Source of the DNA: Solirubrobacterales bacterium
Lineage (GTDB): Bacteria; Actinomycetota; Thermoleophilia; Solirubrobacterales; Solirubrobacteraceae
NCBI GenBank assembly: GCA_019247075.1
Contig: JAFAPR010000096.1
Span: 1 to 32,728 of the forward strand
Direction of reading: 5' to 3'
DNA: 32,728 nt
In this document: in pieces, positions 1-9,201 of the stretch
Numbering within the stretch: position 1 is the stretch's first letter
Layout of the letters: each line of letters begins with the position of its first letter
The notes under the pieces: generated by a model
Database searches by the model: none
Seen by the model: only the letters and a program-made list of their open reading frames with translations
Told to the model about the DNA's origin: nothing
Translations under genes and position numbers: made by a program

Positions 1-273
1 CAGAATCATCGTGTCGGCCCGCGCGGATTCGCGTTCGCGCCGCGCGGTGTTCCACACGCGTTCCTGGTCAGGTCGTCCGAGGCGCGCATTCTCTGCCTCG
101 AGACACCGGGCAGCGCGGAGGCGTTCTATCGCGGCGCGAGCGAGCCGGCACCGCCTCAAGGCGACCCCTCCGGACCAGTCGACTTCGCACGCGTACGCGA
201 GTCCGCGCAACGCACCGGAGGAATGCAGGTTGTCGGCCCCCCGCCGTTCGAATCGCAGCCACAGGCTGATTAG
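1..273 (+). CDS. Cupin-domain protein, C-terminal part (5' truncated by window edge)
   Basis: Frame 1 is open from base 1 to TAG 271-273: QNHRVGPRGFAFAPRGVPHAFLVRSSEARILCLETPGSAEAFYRGASEPAPPQGDPSGPVDFARVRESAQRTGGMQVVGPPPFE. Cupin-like 'PRGVPHAF' plus the usual tail. Absent from the ORF track because the start is outside the window. Confidence 0.65.
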   Translation, partial: QNHRVGPRGFAFAPRGVPHAFLVRSSEARILCLETPGSAEAFYRGASEPAPPQGDPSGPVDFARVRESAQRTGGMQVVGPPPFESQPQAD

Positions 274-289
274 CCGCGGTTGTTCCTCC

Positions 290-617
290 GCCGGGTTCGA
301 GCCCCACGTGGCCCTCTTGGATGTTTACCGCGCTATTCGCGGGAAACATCCAAGCGTCGTCCCGCGCCTCCCGGGTCAACGACTGCTAGATGCCTCAGGC
401 GATGGTCGCCGCTGGCGCCGGGATCTCGCTGCTGCCGCAGCTGATGCTCCACCCGCTACGCGCCGGCGTCGTCGCCAAGCCGGTGACCGAGCACACCCCG
501 CTCAGGCGCATCTCGGCCGCCCGCCGTGCGGCCCGCTACCGGCCGGCGGCCGCGGACAAGTTCCTCGCGCTCGTAGCGCACGCGGCGCGCGAGCACGCCG
601 CCACGTCGCGAGGCTGA
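290..617 (+). pseudogene. LysR-type regulator, substrate-binding domain remnant
   Basis: 'GFEPHVA' in frame 2 near 295-313, then after the hairpin 'QAMVAAGAGISLLPQLML...LVAHAAREHA' in frame 3 (390-617), resembling the LysR C-terminal region. No intact N-terminal HTH precedes it. Confidence 0.55.
316..354. repeat. Near-perfect 39-nt hairpin (11-bp outer stem, 5-bp inner stem)
   Basis: CTTGGATGTTT-A-CCGCG-CTATT-CGCGG-G-AAACATCCAAG; outer and inner arms are exact reverse complements with one A/G mismatch between them. Confidence 0.85.
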
Positions 618-661
618 CAATCCCCATCGGCCAGTATCGGCGAGGTGCGTATCGTCCCTGA

Positions 662-1107
662 GTGATGGGGGAGGCGGTCATACGTCGACAGGGCGAAGGC
701 GAGCGACATGCCGCCGGTAGCTCGGCGATCATCCTCAAGGCCACGGGTGACGATACCGCCGGGTCGCTCTTCCTCGCCGAGACGACCATTGAGCCCGGAT
801 TCCCCGGGCCGCCGCCTCACCGCCACGAGCACCTGTACGACATGTTCTACGTGCTCGACGGTGTGCTTACGATTCGTCTGGGCGATGAGAGACATGAGAT
901 CGCCCCGGGCACGTTTGTTGCGTACCGCCCGGCGTGGCGCACACCTTCAGCAACGCGAGCGAAGCTCCGGTTCGGTTCCTGAACTTCAATACTCCGGCGG
1001 GCTGGGAGAACTACATGAGGGATCTTGGCGAAGCGGCCAAGGCTGGGCCACTCACGCCGGACGTGATCGGTCGGATCGCGTCCCGCTACGACTTCCAGTC
1101 CGTCTGA
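662..1107 (+). pseudogene. Cupin-domain protein with a frameshift near 922
   Basis: MMGEAVIRRQGEGERHAAGSS...PPPHRHEHLYDMFYVLDGVLTIRLGDERHEIAPGTFVA continues in another frame as PPGVAHTFSNASEAPVRFLNFNTPAGWENYMRDLGEAAKAGPLTPDVIGRIASRYDFQSV* (TGA 1105-1107). Confidence 0.7.
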
Positions 1108-1404
1108 GAAGAGTTTCGGACTGCTCGCCCCTGTCGATCAAACCAGCGCTTTGGCCGGGGGCGGTCTTACGGTGCGGTTCGCGCTGGCTTGGCCAGTGTT
1201 ACTGGCCGACGAGCTGCGTGGTGAGCTCGCGGCCAAAGCCGCTTGAGACGACGGTGATCCCCCCGGCGCTCGGCCCGGCGCTGGAGCGCGGGGTGGACCT
1301 CGACTGGGAGATTGCGAGGCGACCCGGGGGCGCGGGGGCACCGATGCGCACCCTGCAGGGGTGGATGGACCAACGCGCCGCGGCAACGGTCGCCCGCCCC
1401 TCGT

Positions 1405-1755
1405 CTATCCGAGTTTGCGGTAGATCTGAGCCTTGTAGCCGGGGAACGCAACCGCGAGATTCCGACCGGCCTGCTTGTGCCGCGCGTCAGTGGCAGGCGG
1501 GGCGTTGAGCCATGACTGGAGCACGGCGCGTCCCTGGGTCGTGTACTGGATACCGAGCAGGCTGAGGTGCTCTGGTCCGGCGATCATCGGATATCCAGCT
1601 GCGGGGCTTGTCGGCAGTTCCAATTCATTCATGAGCGTCTGACTCGTCATGTTCGGCATCTGGAAGAGGTCCGCGGTGGGGCTCGTGGTTCCGCAGCCAC
1701 CCGCGGCCAACGCGGCGACCGTGACAACTGCCACGGCCGACGCGCGCCGGGTCAC
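1405..1755 (-). CDS. Hypothetical lipoprotein
   Basis: Likely GTG start at 1755; VTRRASAVAVVTVAALAAGGCGTT gives a signal peptide with a lipobox-like A-G-G-C. Confidence 0.5.
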   Translation of the reverse strand: MTRRASAVAVVTVAALAAGGCGTTSPTADLFQMPNMTSQTLMNELELPTSPAAGYPMIAGPEHLSLLGIQYTTQGRAVLQSWLNAPPATDARHKQAGRNLAVAFPGYKAQIYRKLG

Positions 1756-2028
1756 GCGGCCCAACCCCCGTCTTGCTAGAGCGCCCGCACCCGCGCTTCG
1801 CGGCCAAGCGCGGTAACGCGATTTAGGCGCGCGACCGCCAAGCCTCGCACCGCCGCCAACATCTACTCGAACCATCCGGATCGTCCTCCTCGGATTGCCT
1901 AAAACAGTAGACGGTCCCGGGGAAAGGCGCACAGTCCTCGAGAGCGCGATTATCAAGCGTCTTTGGCGCCGACGCCACGCCGCGACACCGCCAGATCAAA
2001 GCTCGGCTTCGCACTGACCGCCAGCGTC

Positions 2029-2592
2029 TCAAGGAGCTGGTCTCACCACGATGTTCATCCCGCTCAGCGCTTTCAACACCTTCCGGGTCTGGCGATATGG
2101 ACGGGTGTAATTGATGAGGGTGTCGAGCGGATACCAAGCCCCGATCCAGGCAATCACGACCGCAAGGCCGTCACCGAAGAACGTCTTTATCAGTTGTGGG
2201 TCGGAGCTGTTCGTGATGATCGTCGACACGGTGAGCCCGGCGACGAAGAGGAACATGCCGATTACGAGCGCCCGGTACGCGTCGTGGCGAAACGCCCGCA
2301 ACTCATTGGTGGTTTGGCGCAGCCGCAACTCGCAGTAGGAGATGATCATCCATCTCACCCATTCCTCCACCCCAGGTCGCAGCTCGGACGCGGGCAACTC
2401 AATCGCGGCGCTGGTCACTTCGCTGAGCCGCCTGGCGCCCAGCTCGTTCACGAGCTCGTCGAGTCCGGATTGCAGTCGCAGCGGCGAGCTTTGCATCGCA
2501 GCGACTGGCAACGGCTGGAACAACTCCTGAACGGTGCGGAGCCGGATAGCGATCTCGGTCCCACGGGGCGTTGACCCGTTCCTGGAGATCAT
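2029..2592 (-). CDS. Hypothetical membrane protein
   Basis: 187 aa with hydrophobic segments (ALVIGMFLFVAGLTVSTII, GLAVVIAWIGAWYPLDTLI); codon use looks coding. Confidence 0.6.
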   Translation of the reverse strand: MISRNGSTPRGTEIAIRLRTVQELFQPLPVAAMQSSPLRLQSGLDELVNELGARRLSEVTSAAIELPASELRPGVEEWVRWMIISYCELRLRQTTNELRAFRHDAYRALVIGMFLFVAGLTVSTIITNSSDPQLIKTFFGDGLAVVIAWIGAWYPLDTLINYTRPYRQTRKVLKALSGMNIVVRPAP

Positions 2593-2669
2593 GAGCGCAG
2601 CTTAATGTCGTCGGTTACCAGCACGGCCGCGTTGAGCGCCGCGCTCCAACCACCTTCTCCTGCGGAGGT

Positions 2670-3257
2670 TCACGAGAGGAGCCTCTCAAGCAGCAACGCG
2701 AACCCGAGCGCAGTAAGCGCGAGTCCGGCCAGAAGCTCGGCACCCTCTCTGAGACGCGCGCTGATCCGGTCACCAAGGCGGAGCCCGAACTGCGTGACGA
2801 CGAACGTTTGCGCGGCGATCAGTCCGATCACCAAGCCCACCGGGAGGCGCAGAAGGCCGAGGGTAAAGCCGATCGCAAGCTCGTCGATGCTGATGCTCAG
2901 ACCCAGCAACAGGGCTCCGAATCCATGAGGCCGAGTCAGTTCCACCAGCCGTTGCTCGTCTTGTTCAGTGCGCGCGAAGAGGGTCTAGAGGCCGAACGCG
3001 AGCAGGACACCGATCGCGACATAGTCGGCGCCCTTGCCAATCGCGCGGCCCAGCGCCACCCCCAGTGCCAACCCAATGAGTGGCATACCGGCCTCGAAGA
3101 CGGTGAACAGCACCGAGACCCGGAGCCTGCTGGCCGGGGAGACCCCGATCATTCCGAGCGCTGCAGAGACAGCGAGCGTGTCGAGGCCGAGGGGGAGTAC
3201 GAGCGCGAGAAGCTTGGGGAGCAGGACCCAAGCGTAAGCGCGATCCTGACCAACCAA
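2670..3257 (-). pseudogene. MntP-like (manganese exporter) membrane protein interrupted by an in-frame TAG
   Basis: ORFs 2985..3257 (LPLGLDTLAVSAALGMIGVS...GVLLAFGL*) and 2670..2945 (...LLLGLSISIDELAIGFTLGLLRLP...) lie in the same frame. The 13 codons between them are all sense codons, leaving TAG at 2985-2987 as the only interruption. 'GLD' and 'SIDELAIG' motifs fit the MntP family. Confidence 0.65.
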
Positions 3258-3296
3258 AAGGAACCGCGCCGCGATGCGCCAGGTACGTTAGAGCGG

Positions 3297-4295
3297 ATGG
3301 CCGCCGCCCCCGAGCCCGATGTCCGCGCTCAGATCGCAACTCGCTACCGGCGCTTCGCGCATTTCGGTGCGGCGCGTCGCTCGCCGGTGTACGAGCGCAT
3401 CACCAATGCCATCGCCCGGGACGCGCAGATTCTCGACTGGCTGGCCGAGATGCCGGAAAGCAAGCAGCAGCCGAATTTGTTGCTTGGCGCGGTCCGTTTC
3501 TTGTACGGCACACCCGAGGATCCCCACGCCTTCCTATCGCTCGTGCACGAGCGCTGGGACGAAGTCGCGGCGCTGATGCGCGTCCGCTCCACTCAGACCA
3601 ACGAGCCGGCGCGATGCGCAACGCTGCTGCCGGTCCTGGCGCGGCTGCCGCAGCCGATGGCCCTGCTGGAGGTCGGCGCCTCCGCCGGGCTCTGCCTGCT
3701 CCCCGACCGTTACGCCTACGAGTACGACCGCGCAGTGATCGAGCCCAGCATGCCGTCGCGCGCGGTGGCACCACGCTTCAGCTGCCGGGCGTCCGCGCGT
3801 ACGCCGCTTCCGCGGCGTAACGTTGAGGTTGCCTGGCGCGCGGGCCTCGACCGGCGGCCGCTCAATCTCTCAAGCGACGACGACGTGCGCTGGCTGGAGG
3901 CGCTGGTCTGGCCCGGAGAGGAGTACCGCATCCCGCGTCTCCGCGCGGCGATCGAGGTGGCCCGCGCGCACCCGCCACGCCTTGTCGTTGGCGACCTGCG
4001 CACTGACGTCAAACGGTTGGCCGCAGAGGCGCCTGCCGACGTCACGCTGGTCGTCTACCACACGGCCGTGCTCGCCTACGTGGGCGAAGCTGAGCAACGC
4101 GCCGCATTCGCGCGCTCAGTGGCCGAGATCGGTGGGGTGTGGGTCGCCAACGAGGGGATTGAAAGCATCCCCGGCGCTCCCAGGCAGCCCTTCGGGAAAC
4201 CCGCGCGCGAGGATGCCTTCTTGCTGTGGGTCGACGGCGAGCCGGTCGCGTGGACGGACTCCCACGGCACATGGATCGACTGGCAAGCGCGCTGA
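3297..4295 (+). CDS. DUF2332-family protein
   Basis: MAAAPEPDVRAQIATRYRRFAHFGAARRSPVYERI...PNLLLGAVRFLYG...ALLEVGASAGLCLLPDRY...VVYHTAVLAYV; ATG at 3297 inside the longer track ORF. Confidence 0.8.
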   Translation: MAAAPEPDVRAQIATRYRRFAHFGAARRSPVYERITNAIARDAQILDWLAEMPESKQQPNLLLGAVRFLYGTPEDPHAFLSLVHERWDEVAALMRVRSTQTNEPARCATLLPVLARLPQPMALLEVGASAGLCLLPDRYAYEYDRAVIEPSMPSRAVAPRFSCRASARTPLPRRNVEVAWRAGLDRRPLNLSSDDDVRWLEALVWPGEEYRIPRLRAAIEVARAHPPRLVVGDLRTDVKRLAAEAPADVTLVVYHTAVLAYVGEAEQRAAFARSVAEIGGVWVANEGIESIPGAPRQPFGKPAREDAFLLWVDGEPVAWTDSHGTWIDWQAR

Positions 4296-4305
4296 GATCG
4301 GACAT

Positions 4306-4839
4306 CTAGGCGTCCGCCATCTGAAGCAGGGCCTCGACCGTGGTCCAGTTGCGCGAGGTTGCGCTGACCCCCAGTCCCTGCCCGCCCAACTGCGCCCACA
4401 GCCGCGAGCGGGCAACGCCCTCCGGGTGCCAGGCGTATAGCTCCCGACCGATCGCCACGAGGCGCTCGTCGGCCGTGGCCAGCGCGGCAAGCCTTTGGAT
4501 CGCCTGCCGGTCGAGCTCATCCGATAGGAACGTCACCTGGTAGCGCTTCGGGTTGACGGCGATCCTCGCGAGCGGGTTGCGCGCGACGACTTCGGCCAGC
4601 TCGTCACGGGTTCTGACGACGACGTCGATATCGAGGCCGAAGCCCTCGGCGATCGCGCGCTTGCATTCGCCGGCCAGGCGCGCCGGGGGCAGGTCGGCCG
4701 ATAGCACCGCATTGCCGCTCTGGAGATAGGTGCGGACATCCTCGAAGCCCTCTTTCCCGAGCAGGTCTCGCAGCGCCGGCATCGCGATCCGGTTGCGTGG
4801 CCCGAGATTGATGCCCCGCAGAAGGACGATTTGGCGCAC
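4306..4839 (-). CDS. DUF1697-family protein
   Basis: VRQIVLLRGINLGPRNRIAMPALRDLLGKEGFEDVRTYLQSGNAVL...; GTG start at 4839. Confidence 0.8.
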   Translation of the reverse strand: MRQIVLLRGINLGPRNRIAMPALRDLLGKEGFEDVRTYLQSGNAVLSADLPPARLAGECKRAIAEGFGLDIDVVVRTRDELAEVVARNPLARIAVNPKRYQVTFLSDELDRQAIQRLAALATADERLVAIGRELYAWHPEGVARSRLWAQLGGQGLGVSATSRNWTTVEALLQMADA

Positions 4840-4902
4840 GACGGGAAGGTAACGTGCGGGCCAGCAGTCAATCGCTTTTAGTGCGACGAGTGGGAGTTTC
4901 AG

Positions 4903-5336
4903 ATGATCACCAGCAGCGTTGAGATCGACCGGCCGCAGAGCGAAGTGTTCGCCTACCTCGACCAGCTCGACAAACACGCCGAGTGGCAGGGGGCCCTCAC
5001 CTCCGTGCGGGTCGAAGGCGAAGGACCCGTCGGGGTCGGCACGAAAGCCATCGAGACCCGCAAGGTGCCCGGCGGGGAACGCGAGACGACGTACGAGATA
5101 ACGGCGCACAACCCGCCCACAACTAGCTCGTGGAGAGGACTGGACGGGCCGGTCCGACCCAGCGGTACCGTCACGGTCGAGCCGCTCGATGACTCGCGCT
5201 CACGTGTAACCGTGGCCTTCGACCTGGAGGGCCACGGGCTCGGCAAGCTGCTGCTTCCGTTCGTCAGGCGCAGGCCCGCAAGCAGGTCCCCGCCGATCAG
5301 GCGAAGCTGAAGGAGATTCTGGAAAGTCAGAGCTGA
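4903..5336 (+). pseudogene. SRPBCC / polyketide cyclase-like protein, frameshifted near 5271
   Basis: MITSSVEIDRPQSEVFAYLDQLDKHAEWQ...FDLEGHGLGKLLLPFVRR; the expected tail QARKQVPADQAKLKEILESQS* is in the next frame, ending at TGA 5334-5336. Confidence 0.7.
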
Positions 5337-5376
5337 CGTCGGGGCAGGCCGTACGCCGCCCTCGTCGCGGGTATCG

Positions 5377-6834
5377 CTAGCCGTCGTCGACGAGCCCGAC
5401 CAGGGGTCCGAGCAGCCGACGCGACCGTCGCGAGACGCCGGGGAGCTCGACCAGGCGGTGGGTGGGCGGGGCCCCTCCCCTCAGTCGCTCAAGCTGCTCG
5501 CGGGCGATTGGTCTGAAGCGCGTGTCTACGGCGTCATGCGGATTGTCGTTGGCAAGGGTCGCCGGATCGATCCCGAGGTGCTCCGACCATAGCCGGACCC
5601 GAGTCGCCCGAGCGATCCGGCGGTCGGTGCTGACGACATTCATCTCGGTGTCGTTGAGCAGCGAGTGCGAGTTGAGATTTGCCGAGCCGACCGTGAGCCA
5701 GCGATCGTCGACGATGCCGACCTTGGCGTGGACGTAGAGGCGGTCATCCCGCTCCCCGCTCAACGAGCGGACGGTCACTGCCAGCAGGCGCCCGGCGCCG
5801 TTGTCGGCGGCCGCCAGGATCCCGAGCTGACCGCTGGTGTCATCCTGGCCGTTGTTGGCTCGCGCCGGCAGCAAGACAAGGAGCCGGAAAGTGGGCGTCG
5901 GTGGGTCACGCAGCTTGTCCGCCAGGAGGTCCACGATCTCGGGCGACCACAGGAACTGGTTTTCGAGGTAGATGAAGCTCTGGGCCTGCCGGATGGCGCG
6001 GACGTAGCTCTCAAGCACCCGGAACTCCCCGCGCGGGACGGCGTCGTACATCCCCTCCGCGATCGTGCGTACCACTTGGACCTCGTGGTCGCCGGCCCCC
6101 GGCGGCGGCTGTGCCGGCTGGATCCGCTCGCCGGAAAGCTCCCTCCACCGCAACGCGAAATGCTCGTCCACGTCGGCGATTGCGGGGCCGCGCAGCCGCG
6201 TGCCCACATCATGCCAGCCGAGCCGCCGGCGAGCAGGGTGGTCGCTTGAGTCGTACCGGTCGCCGGCGAAGTCGGTCATGTCGATTCCTCCGACGAACGC
6301 GACCTCGCCATCGACAATCACTGCCTTCTCGTGGTGGCAGTGGAAGGGGTGCTCGCGCGGGTCGGGCTGGCAGTGGATTTGTGTCCGGCGCGTTAGTGCG
6401 GTGACCGCCTCGCGCACCTCGGCCCGCGTGGGGTGGAACGCTGGGAACGGCGCTCCCGCCCACACGAGCACCTTGACGTCGACTCGCTCGGCCGCCTCGG
6501 CAAGGACCTCGCCGAGAACAGCCCGGCGCTCGTCGCGCACGAGCTCGAAGTGAGGCGCGACGTGCCAGCCCATCAGGTGGACAAATTCTCGCGCGCGCCC
6601 GATCGCCTCGACGATCGCGGGGAAGGCCTCGGCTCCGTCAACGAGCACGTCCAGCTTGCAGCCAGGGCGCGGGGGCGGGTCGCCAGCGGCCCACAGCGCA
6701 TTGCCCGCGGGTTCCAGCGCGCGCTCCCACCCGAGACGACGAAGGCGGCGGCGGTGCTTGAGGCGGACCGCAGCCTCGATCCCGTTGCCAACCGCCGAAT
6801 CTAGTTGGGTGGCGAAGGAGGCGTGATCCCTCAT
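5377..6834 (-). CDS. Phospholipase D / cardiolipin synthase-like protein
   Basis: Two HKD-type motifs: HHEKAVIVDGEVAFVGG and HAKVGIVDDRWLTVGSANLNSHS. Confidence 0.88.
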   Translation of the reverse strand: MRDHASFATQLDSAVGNGIEAAVRLKHRRRLRRLGWERALEPAGNALWAAGDPPPRPGCKLDVLVDGAEAFPAIVEAIGRAREFVHLMGWHVAPHFELVRDERRAVLGEVLAEAAERVDVKVLVWAGAPFPAFHPTRAEVREAVTALTRRTQIHCQPDPREHPFHCHHEKAVIVDGEVAFVGGIDMTDFAGDRYDSSDHPARRRLGWHDVGTRLRGPAIADVDEHFALRWRELSGERIQPAQPPPGAGDHEVQVVRTIAEGMYDAVPRGEFRVLESYVRAIRQAQSFIYLENQFLWSPEIVDLLADKLRDPPTPTFRLLVLLPARANNGQDDTSGQLGILAAADNGAGRLLAVTVRSLSGERDDRLYVHAKVGIVDDRWLTVGSANLNSHSLLNDTEMNVVSTDRRIARATRVRLWSEHLGIDPATLANDNPHDAVDTRFRPIAREQLERLRGGAPPTHRLVELPGVSRRSRRLLGPLVGLVDDG

Positions 6835-6883
6835 GCTGGGGTCGTCGCCGGAGGGCGCCGCCTCCCCAGGCGAGGTCCAGTCC

Positions 6884-7561
6884 CTAGGTGGGGCTGGGCT
6901 CGCGCTCCTTGGGCTGCGGCACGATGCGGATATACGGCTTCGGCGACTGCCACTCGCCGAACAGCTCCTTGGCCTCGTCGTTCGACACAGAGCCGGCGAT
7001 GATCACGTCCTCGCCCTGCTCCCAGTTGACCGGCGTCGCGACCTTGTGCTTGGCGGTCAGCTGGAGGGAGTCGATCACGCGCAGCACCTCGTCGAAGTTG
7101 CGGCCGGTGGTCATCGGATAGACGAGGATCAGCTTGATCTTCTTGTCGGGTCCGATCACGAACACGTTTCGCACCGTCTGGTTGTCGGCCGGCGTGCGCG
7201 ACTTGGCATCACCGGAGGTCGCGGCCGGCAGCATGCCGTAGAGCTTTGAGACGTGGTAGTCACCGTCGCCGATGATGGGGTAGTTGGGCGCGTGCCCCTG
7301 CGTCTCCTCGATGTCCCTCGCCCACCCCTCGTGGTCTCCGGTGGAATCGACCGAGAGGCCGATGATCTTCACGCCGCGGCGTTCGAAATCCGGCTTGATC
7401 TTGGCCATGTAGCCGAGCTCCGTCGTGCACACGGGCGTGAAGTCCTTCGGGTGCGAGAACAGCACCGTCCATGAATCGCCCATCCAGTCGTGGAAGCGAA
7501 TCCTTCCTTCCGTTGTCTCCGCCTCGAAGTCCGGGGCGGTGTCACCAATTGCAAGCGCCAT
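6884..7561 (-). CDS. Peroxiredoxin, 1-Cys (Prx6) type
   Basis: GDTAPDFEAETTEGRIRFHDWMGDSWTVLFSHPKDFTPVCTTELG; Prx6-like C-terminal domain. Confidence 0.92.
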   Translation of the reverse strand: MALAIGDTAPDFEAETTEGRIRFHDWMGDSWTVLFSHPKDFTPVCTTELGYMAKIKPDFERRGVKIIGLSVDSTGDHEGWARDIEETQGHAPNYPIIGDGDYHVSKLYGMLPAATSGDAKSRTPADNQTVRNVFVIGPDKKIKLILVYPMTTGRNFDEVLRVIDSLQLTAKHKVATPVNWEQGEDVIIAGSVSNDEAKELFGEWQSPKPYIRIVPQPKEREPSPT

Positions 7562-7662
7562 GTTGGTCCTCCGTATCGGGTCCGAAGGACGATCGTAGCG
7601 TTCCGCCGTCGTGGCCGAGGTTTGTCGCGGCGCCAGGCCAGTGGGCTGTGCCGTCTGCTGAG

Positions 7663-8280
7663 CTAGGCGATCCCGGCACGCCGACGGCCGTTCTGTTGCC
7701 CGCGGTCGCGCAAGACCCGGTCAACCATCCTGTAAGCCACCGCGTCGCCGGGAGTCATGAAATTGTCGCGCTCCATGTCGGCATGAAGGCGCTCGCGCTC
7801 CTGCCCCGTGTGGTTGGCGAGGATCTCTTCGAGCCGTTCCCGCAGCGCGAGTGCCTCGCGCGCGTGGATCTCGATGTCGGAGGATTGGCCTTGAAAGGCG
7901 CCGGTGGGTTGGTGGATGAGAACGCGGCCGTTGGGAAGGATCGCCCGCTTGTCGCGCGCGCCGCCCGCCAGGATGATCGCGCCCATCGACATCGCGATCC
8001 CGACGCAGATCGTCTGCACGTCCGGCTTGATGAACTGCATCGTGTCGTAGATCGCGAGCCCCGCGTAGACCTGTCCACCGGGGCAGTTGATGTAAAGCGA
8101 AATGTCCTTTTCGGGGTCATCCGCCTCCAGGTGAAGGAGTTGCGCGACGATCAGGTTTGCGACCTGGTCGTCTATCTCGCTGCCGAGAAATACCACCCGG
8201 TCGTTGAGCAGGCGGCTGTAAATGTCGAATGAGCGCTCCCCGCGGGCGCTCTGCTCGACCACCATCGGTACCAGTGGCAT
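7663..8280 (-). CDS. clpP: ATP-dependent Clp protease proteolytic subunit
   Basis: [69 protein letters not shown]; catalytic Ser (AMSMGA), His (LIHQP) and Asp all present. Confidence 0.95.
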   Translation of the reverse strand: MPLVPMVVEQSARGERSFDIYSRLLNDRVVFLGSEIDDQVANLIVAQLLHLEADDPEKDISLYINCPGGQVYAGLAIYDTMQFIKPDVQTICVGIAMSMGAIILAGGARDKRAILPNGRVLIHQPTGAFQGQSSDIEIHAREALALRERLEEILANHTGQERERLHADMERDNFMTPGDAVAYRMVDRVLRDRGQQNGRRRAGIA

Positions 8281-8311
8281 TGCTCCTCCATTTCGTCGGT
8301 ATCGATAAACT

Positions 8312-8327
8312 GCAACCTTGAGGTTGC
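8312..8327. promoter_or_regulatory. Palindromic operator 1 (GCAACC-TTGA-GGTTGC)
   Basis: Perfect 6-bp half-sites with 4-nt spacer, in the divergent clpP / SRPBCC-ArsR intergenic region. Confidence 0.75.
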
Positions 8328-8347
8328 GCCGACATTAGCAGGAAAGC

Positions 8348-8363
8348 GCAACCATTAGGTTGC
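8348..8363. promoter_or_regulatory. Palindromic operator 2 (GCAACC-ATTA-GGTTGC)
   Basis: Half-sites identical to operator 1; centre-to-centre spacing 36 bp. Confidence 0.75.
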
Positions 8364-8384
8364 ATGTTCCGAGAGGAGATCGAG

Positions 8385-8810
8385 ATGGCGATCGAAGACG
8401 TGGCGGTCAGACGCGAAGTGATCCTCCCGGTCGATCGCAAAACGGCGTGGGCCGCACTTGAAGATCCGCAAGAACTGGCAACGTGGTTGGCCGATGAGGT
8501 AGAGATCGAGATTGAGGTCGGCGCCCAAGGATGGCTGCGCTGGGAGGACGGGGAGCAGCGCCATGCGAAGGTCGAGGAAGTCGAGCCGGGGCGTCGGATC
8601 GTGCTGCGGTGGTCAGAGAGCGACGGACCCGAGACACTCGTCGAGATGGTCCTCGACGATGTGTCCGAAGGGACGCGCCTTGTGGTGCTGGAGCTTCCCG
8701 TGGCCCGACTCGAGGCAGTGGCGACCCTTCTCGACCAGGGGCCTCGATTCTCCGGTGGTGCCGAGCTGCGCACGCGGCAAGGACCACAGATGGTCGCTGC
8801 CTTGGCGTGA
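8385..8810 (+). CDS. SRPBCC / AHSA1-type protein
   Basis: MAIEDVAVRREVILPVDRKTAWAALEDPQELATWLADEVEIEIEVG...; GAGAGGAG upstream of ATG 8385 (ATG 8364 also in frame). Confidence 0.8.
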   Translation: MAIEDVAVRREVILPVDRKTAWAALEDPQELATWLADEVEIEIEVGAQGWLRWEDGEQRHAKVEEVEPGRRIVLRWSESDGPETLVEMVLDDVSEGTRLVVLELPVARLEAVATLLDQGPRFSGGAELRTRQGPQMVAALA

Positions 8811-9148
8811 GCGCGAGCGTCCCCCAGAGCAAACCCGCGGTCGGGGCCGTCTTCAGCGCGCTGTCTGACCCCACCCGGCGCCGGGTGATGGAGCTCCTAG
8901 CGCACCGGTCGTCGGTGACCGCATCCGGATTGGCTGGAGAGCTCCCGATCACTCGTCAGGCGATCGCCAAGCACCTCACGACGCTCGAGCAGGCGGGGCT
9001 CGTGCGCGCCGCCCACGAGGGCCGGGAGACGCACTACGAGCTCACCCCGGAGCCGCTTACCGGAGCCATGGAGTGGATGGCCCTCGCCGGGGCGCGATGG
9101 GACGAGCGGTTGGCGCGACTCGCACGAAGGCTGGCGCGGCAGGCGTAG
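8807..9148 (+). CDS. ArsR-family transcriptional regulator
   Basis: VSASVPQSKPAVGAVFSALSDPTRRRVMELLAHRSSVTASGLAGELPITRQAIAKHLTTLEQAGLV; GTGA overlap with the upstream stop. Confidence 0.88.
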   Translation: MSASVPQSKPAVGAVFSALSDPTRRRVMELLAHRSSVTASGLAGELPITRQAIAKHLTTLEQAGLVRAAHEGRETHYELTPEPLTGAMEWMALAGARWDERLARLARRLARQA

Positions 9149-9183
9149 CAACGCTGGCGCGGCAGGCGTAGCAACGCTGGCGC
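9130..9183. repeat. Short tandem duplication, 23-bp unit
   Basis: GCTGGCGCGGCAGGCGTAGCAAC twice in tandem (9130-9152, 9153-9175) plus partial GCTGGCGC. Confidence 0.85.
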
Positions 9184-9201
9184 CCGGCCCCGCTCAGGCC
9201 T

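Noticed and set aside
270-315. Possible tRNA 3' end (GGTTCGAGCCCC)
   Set aside because: No matching T-arm stem, acceptor stem or CCA context; better explained as LysR-like coding sequence.
11-661. 216-aa plus-strand ORF at the window start
   Set aside because: Arg-rich, out of frame with the cupin tail (frame 1) and the LysR remnant; spurious apart from the short GFEPHVA stretch.
2808-3296. N-terminal extension of the 495-aa ORF 2808..4295
   Set aside because: Overlaps the MntP-like gene antisense and is charged low-complexity sequence; the DUF2332 similarity begins at ATG 3297.
5377-8280. PLD, peroxiredoxin and ClpP as a defence island
   Set aside because: All are common housekeeping/stress families with no neighbouring nuclease, methylase or toxin-antitoxin partner.
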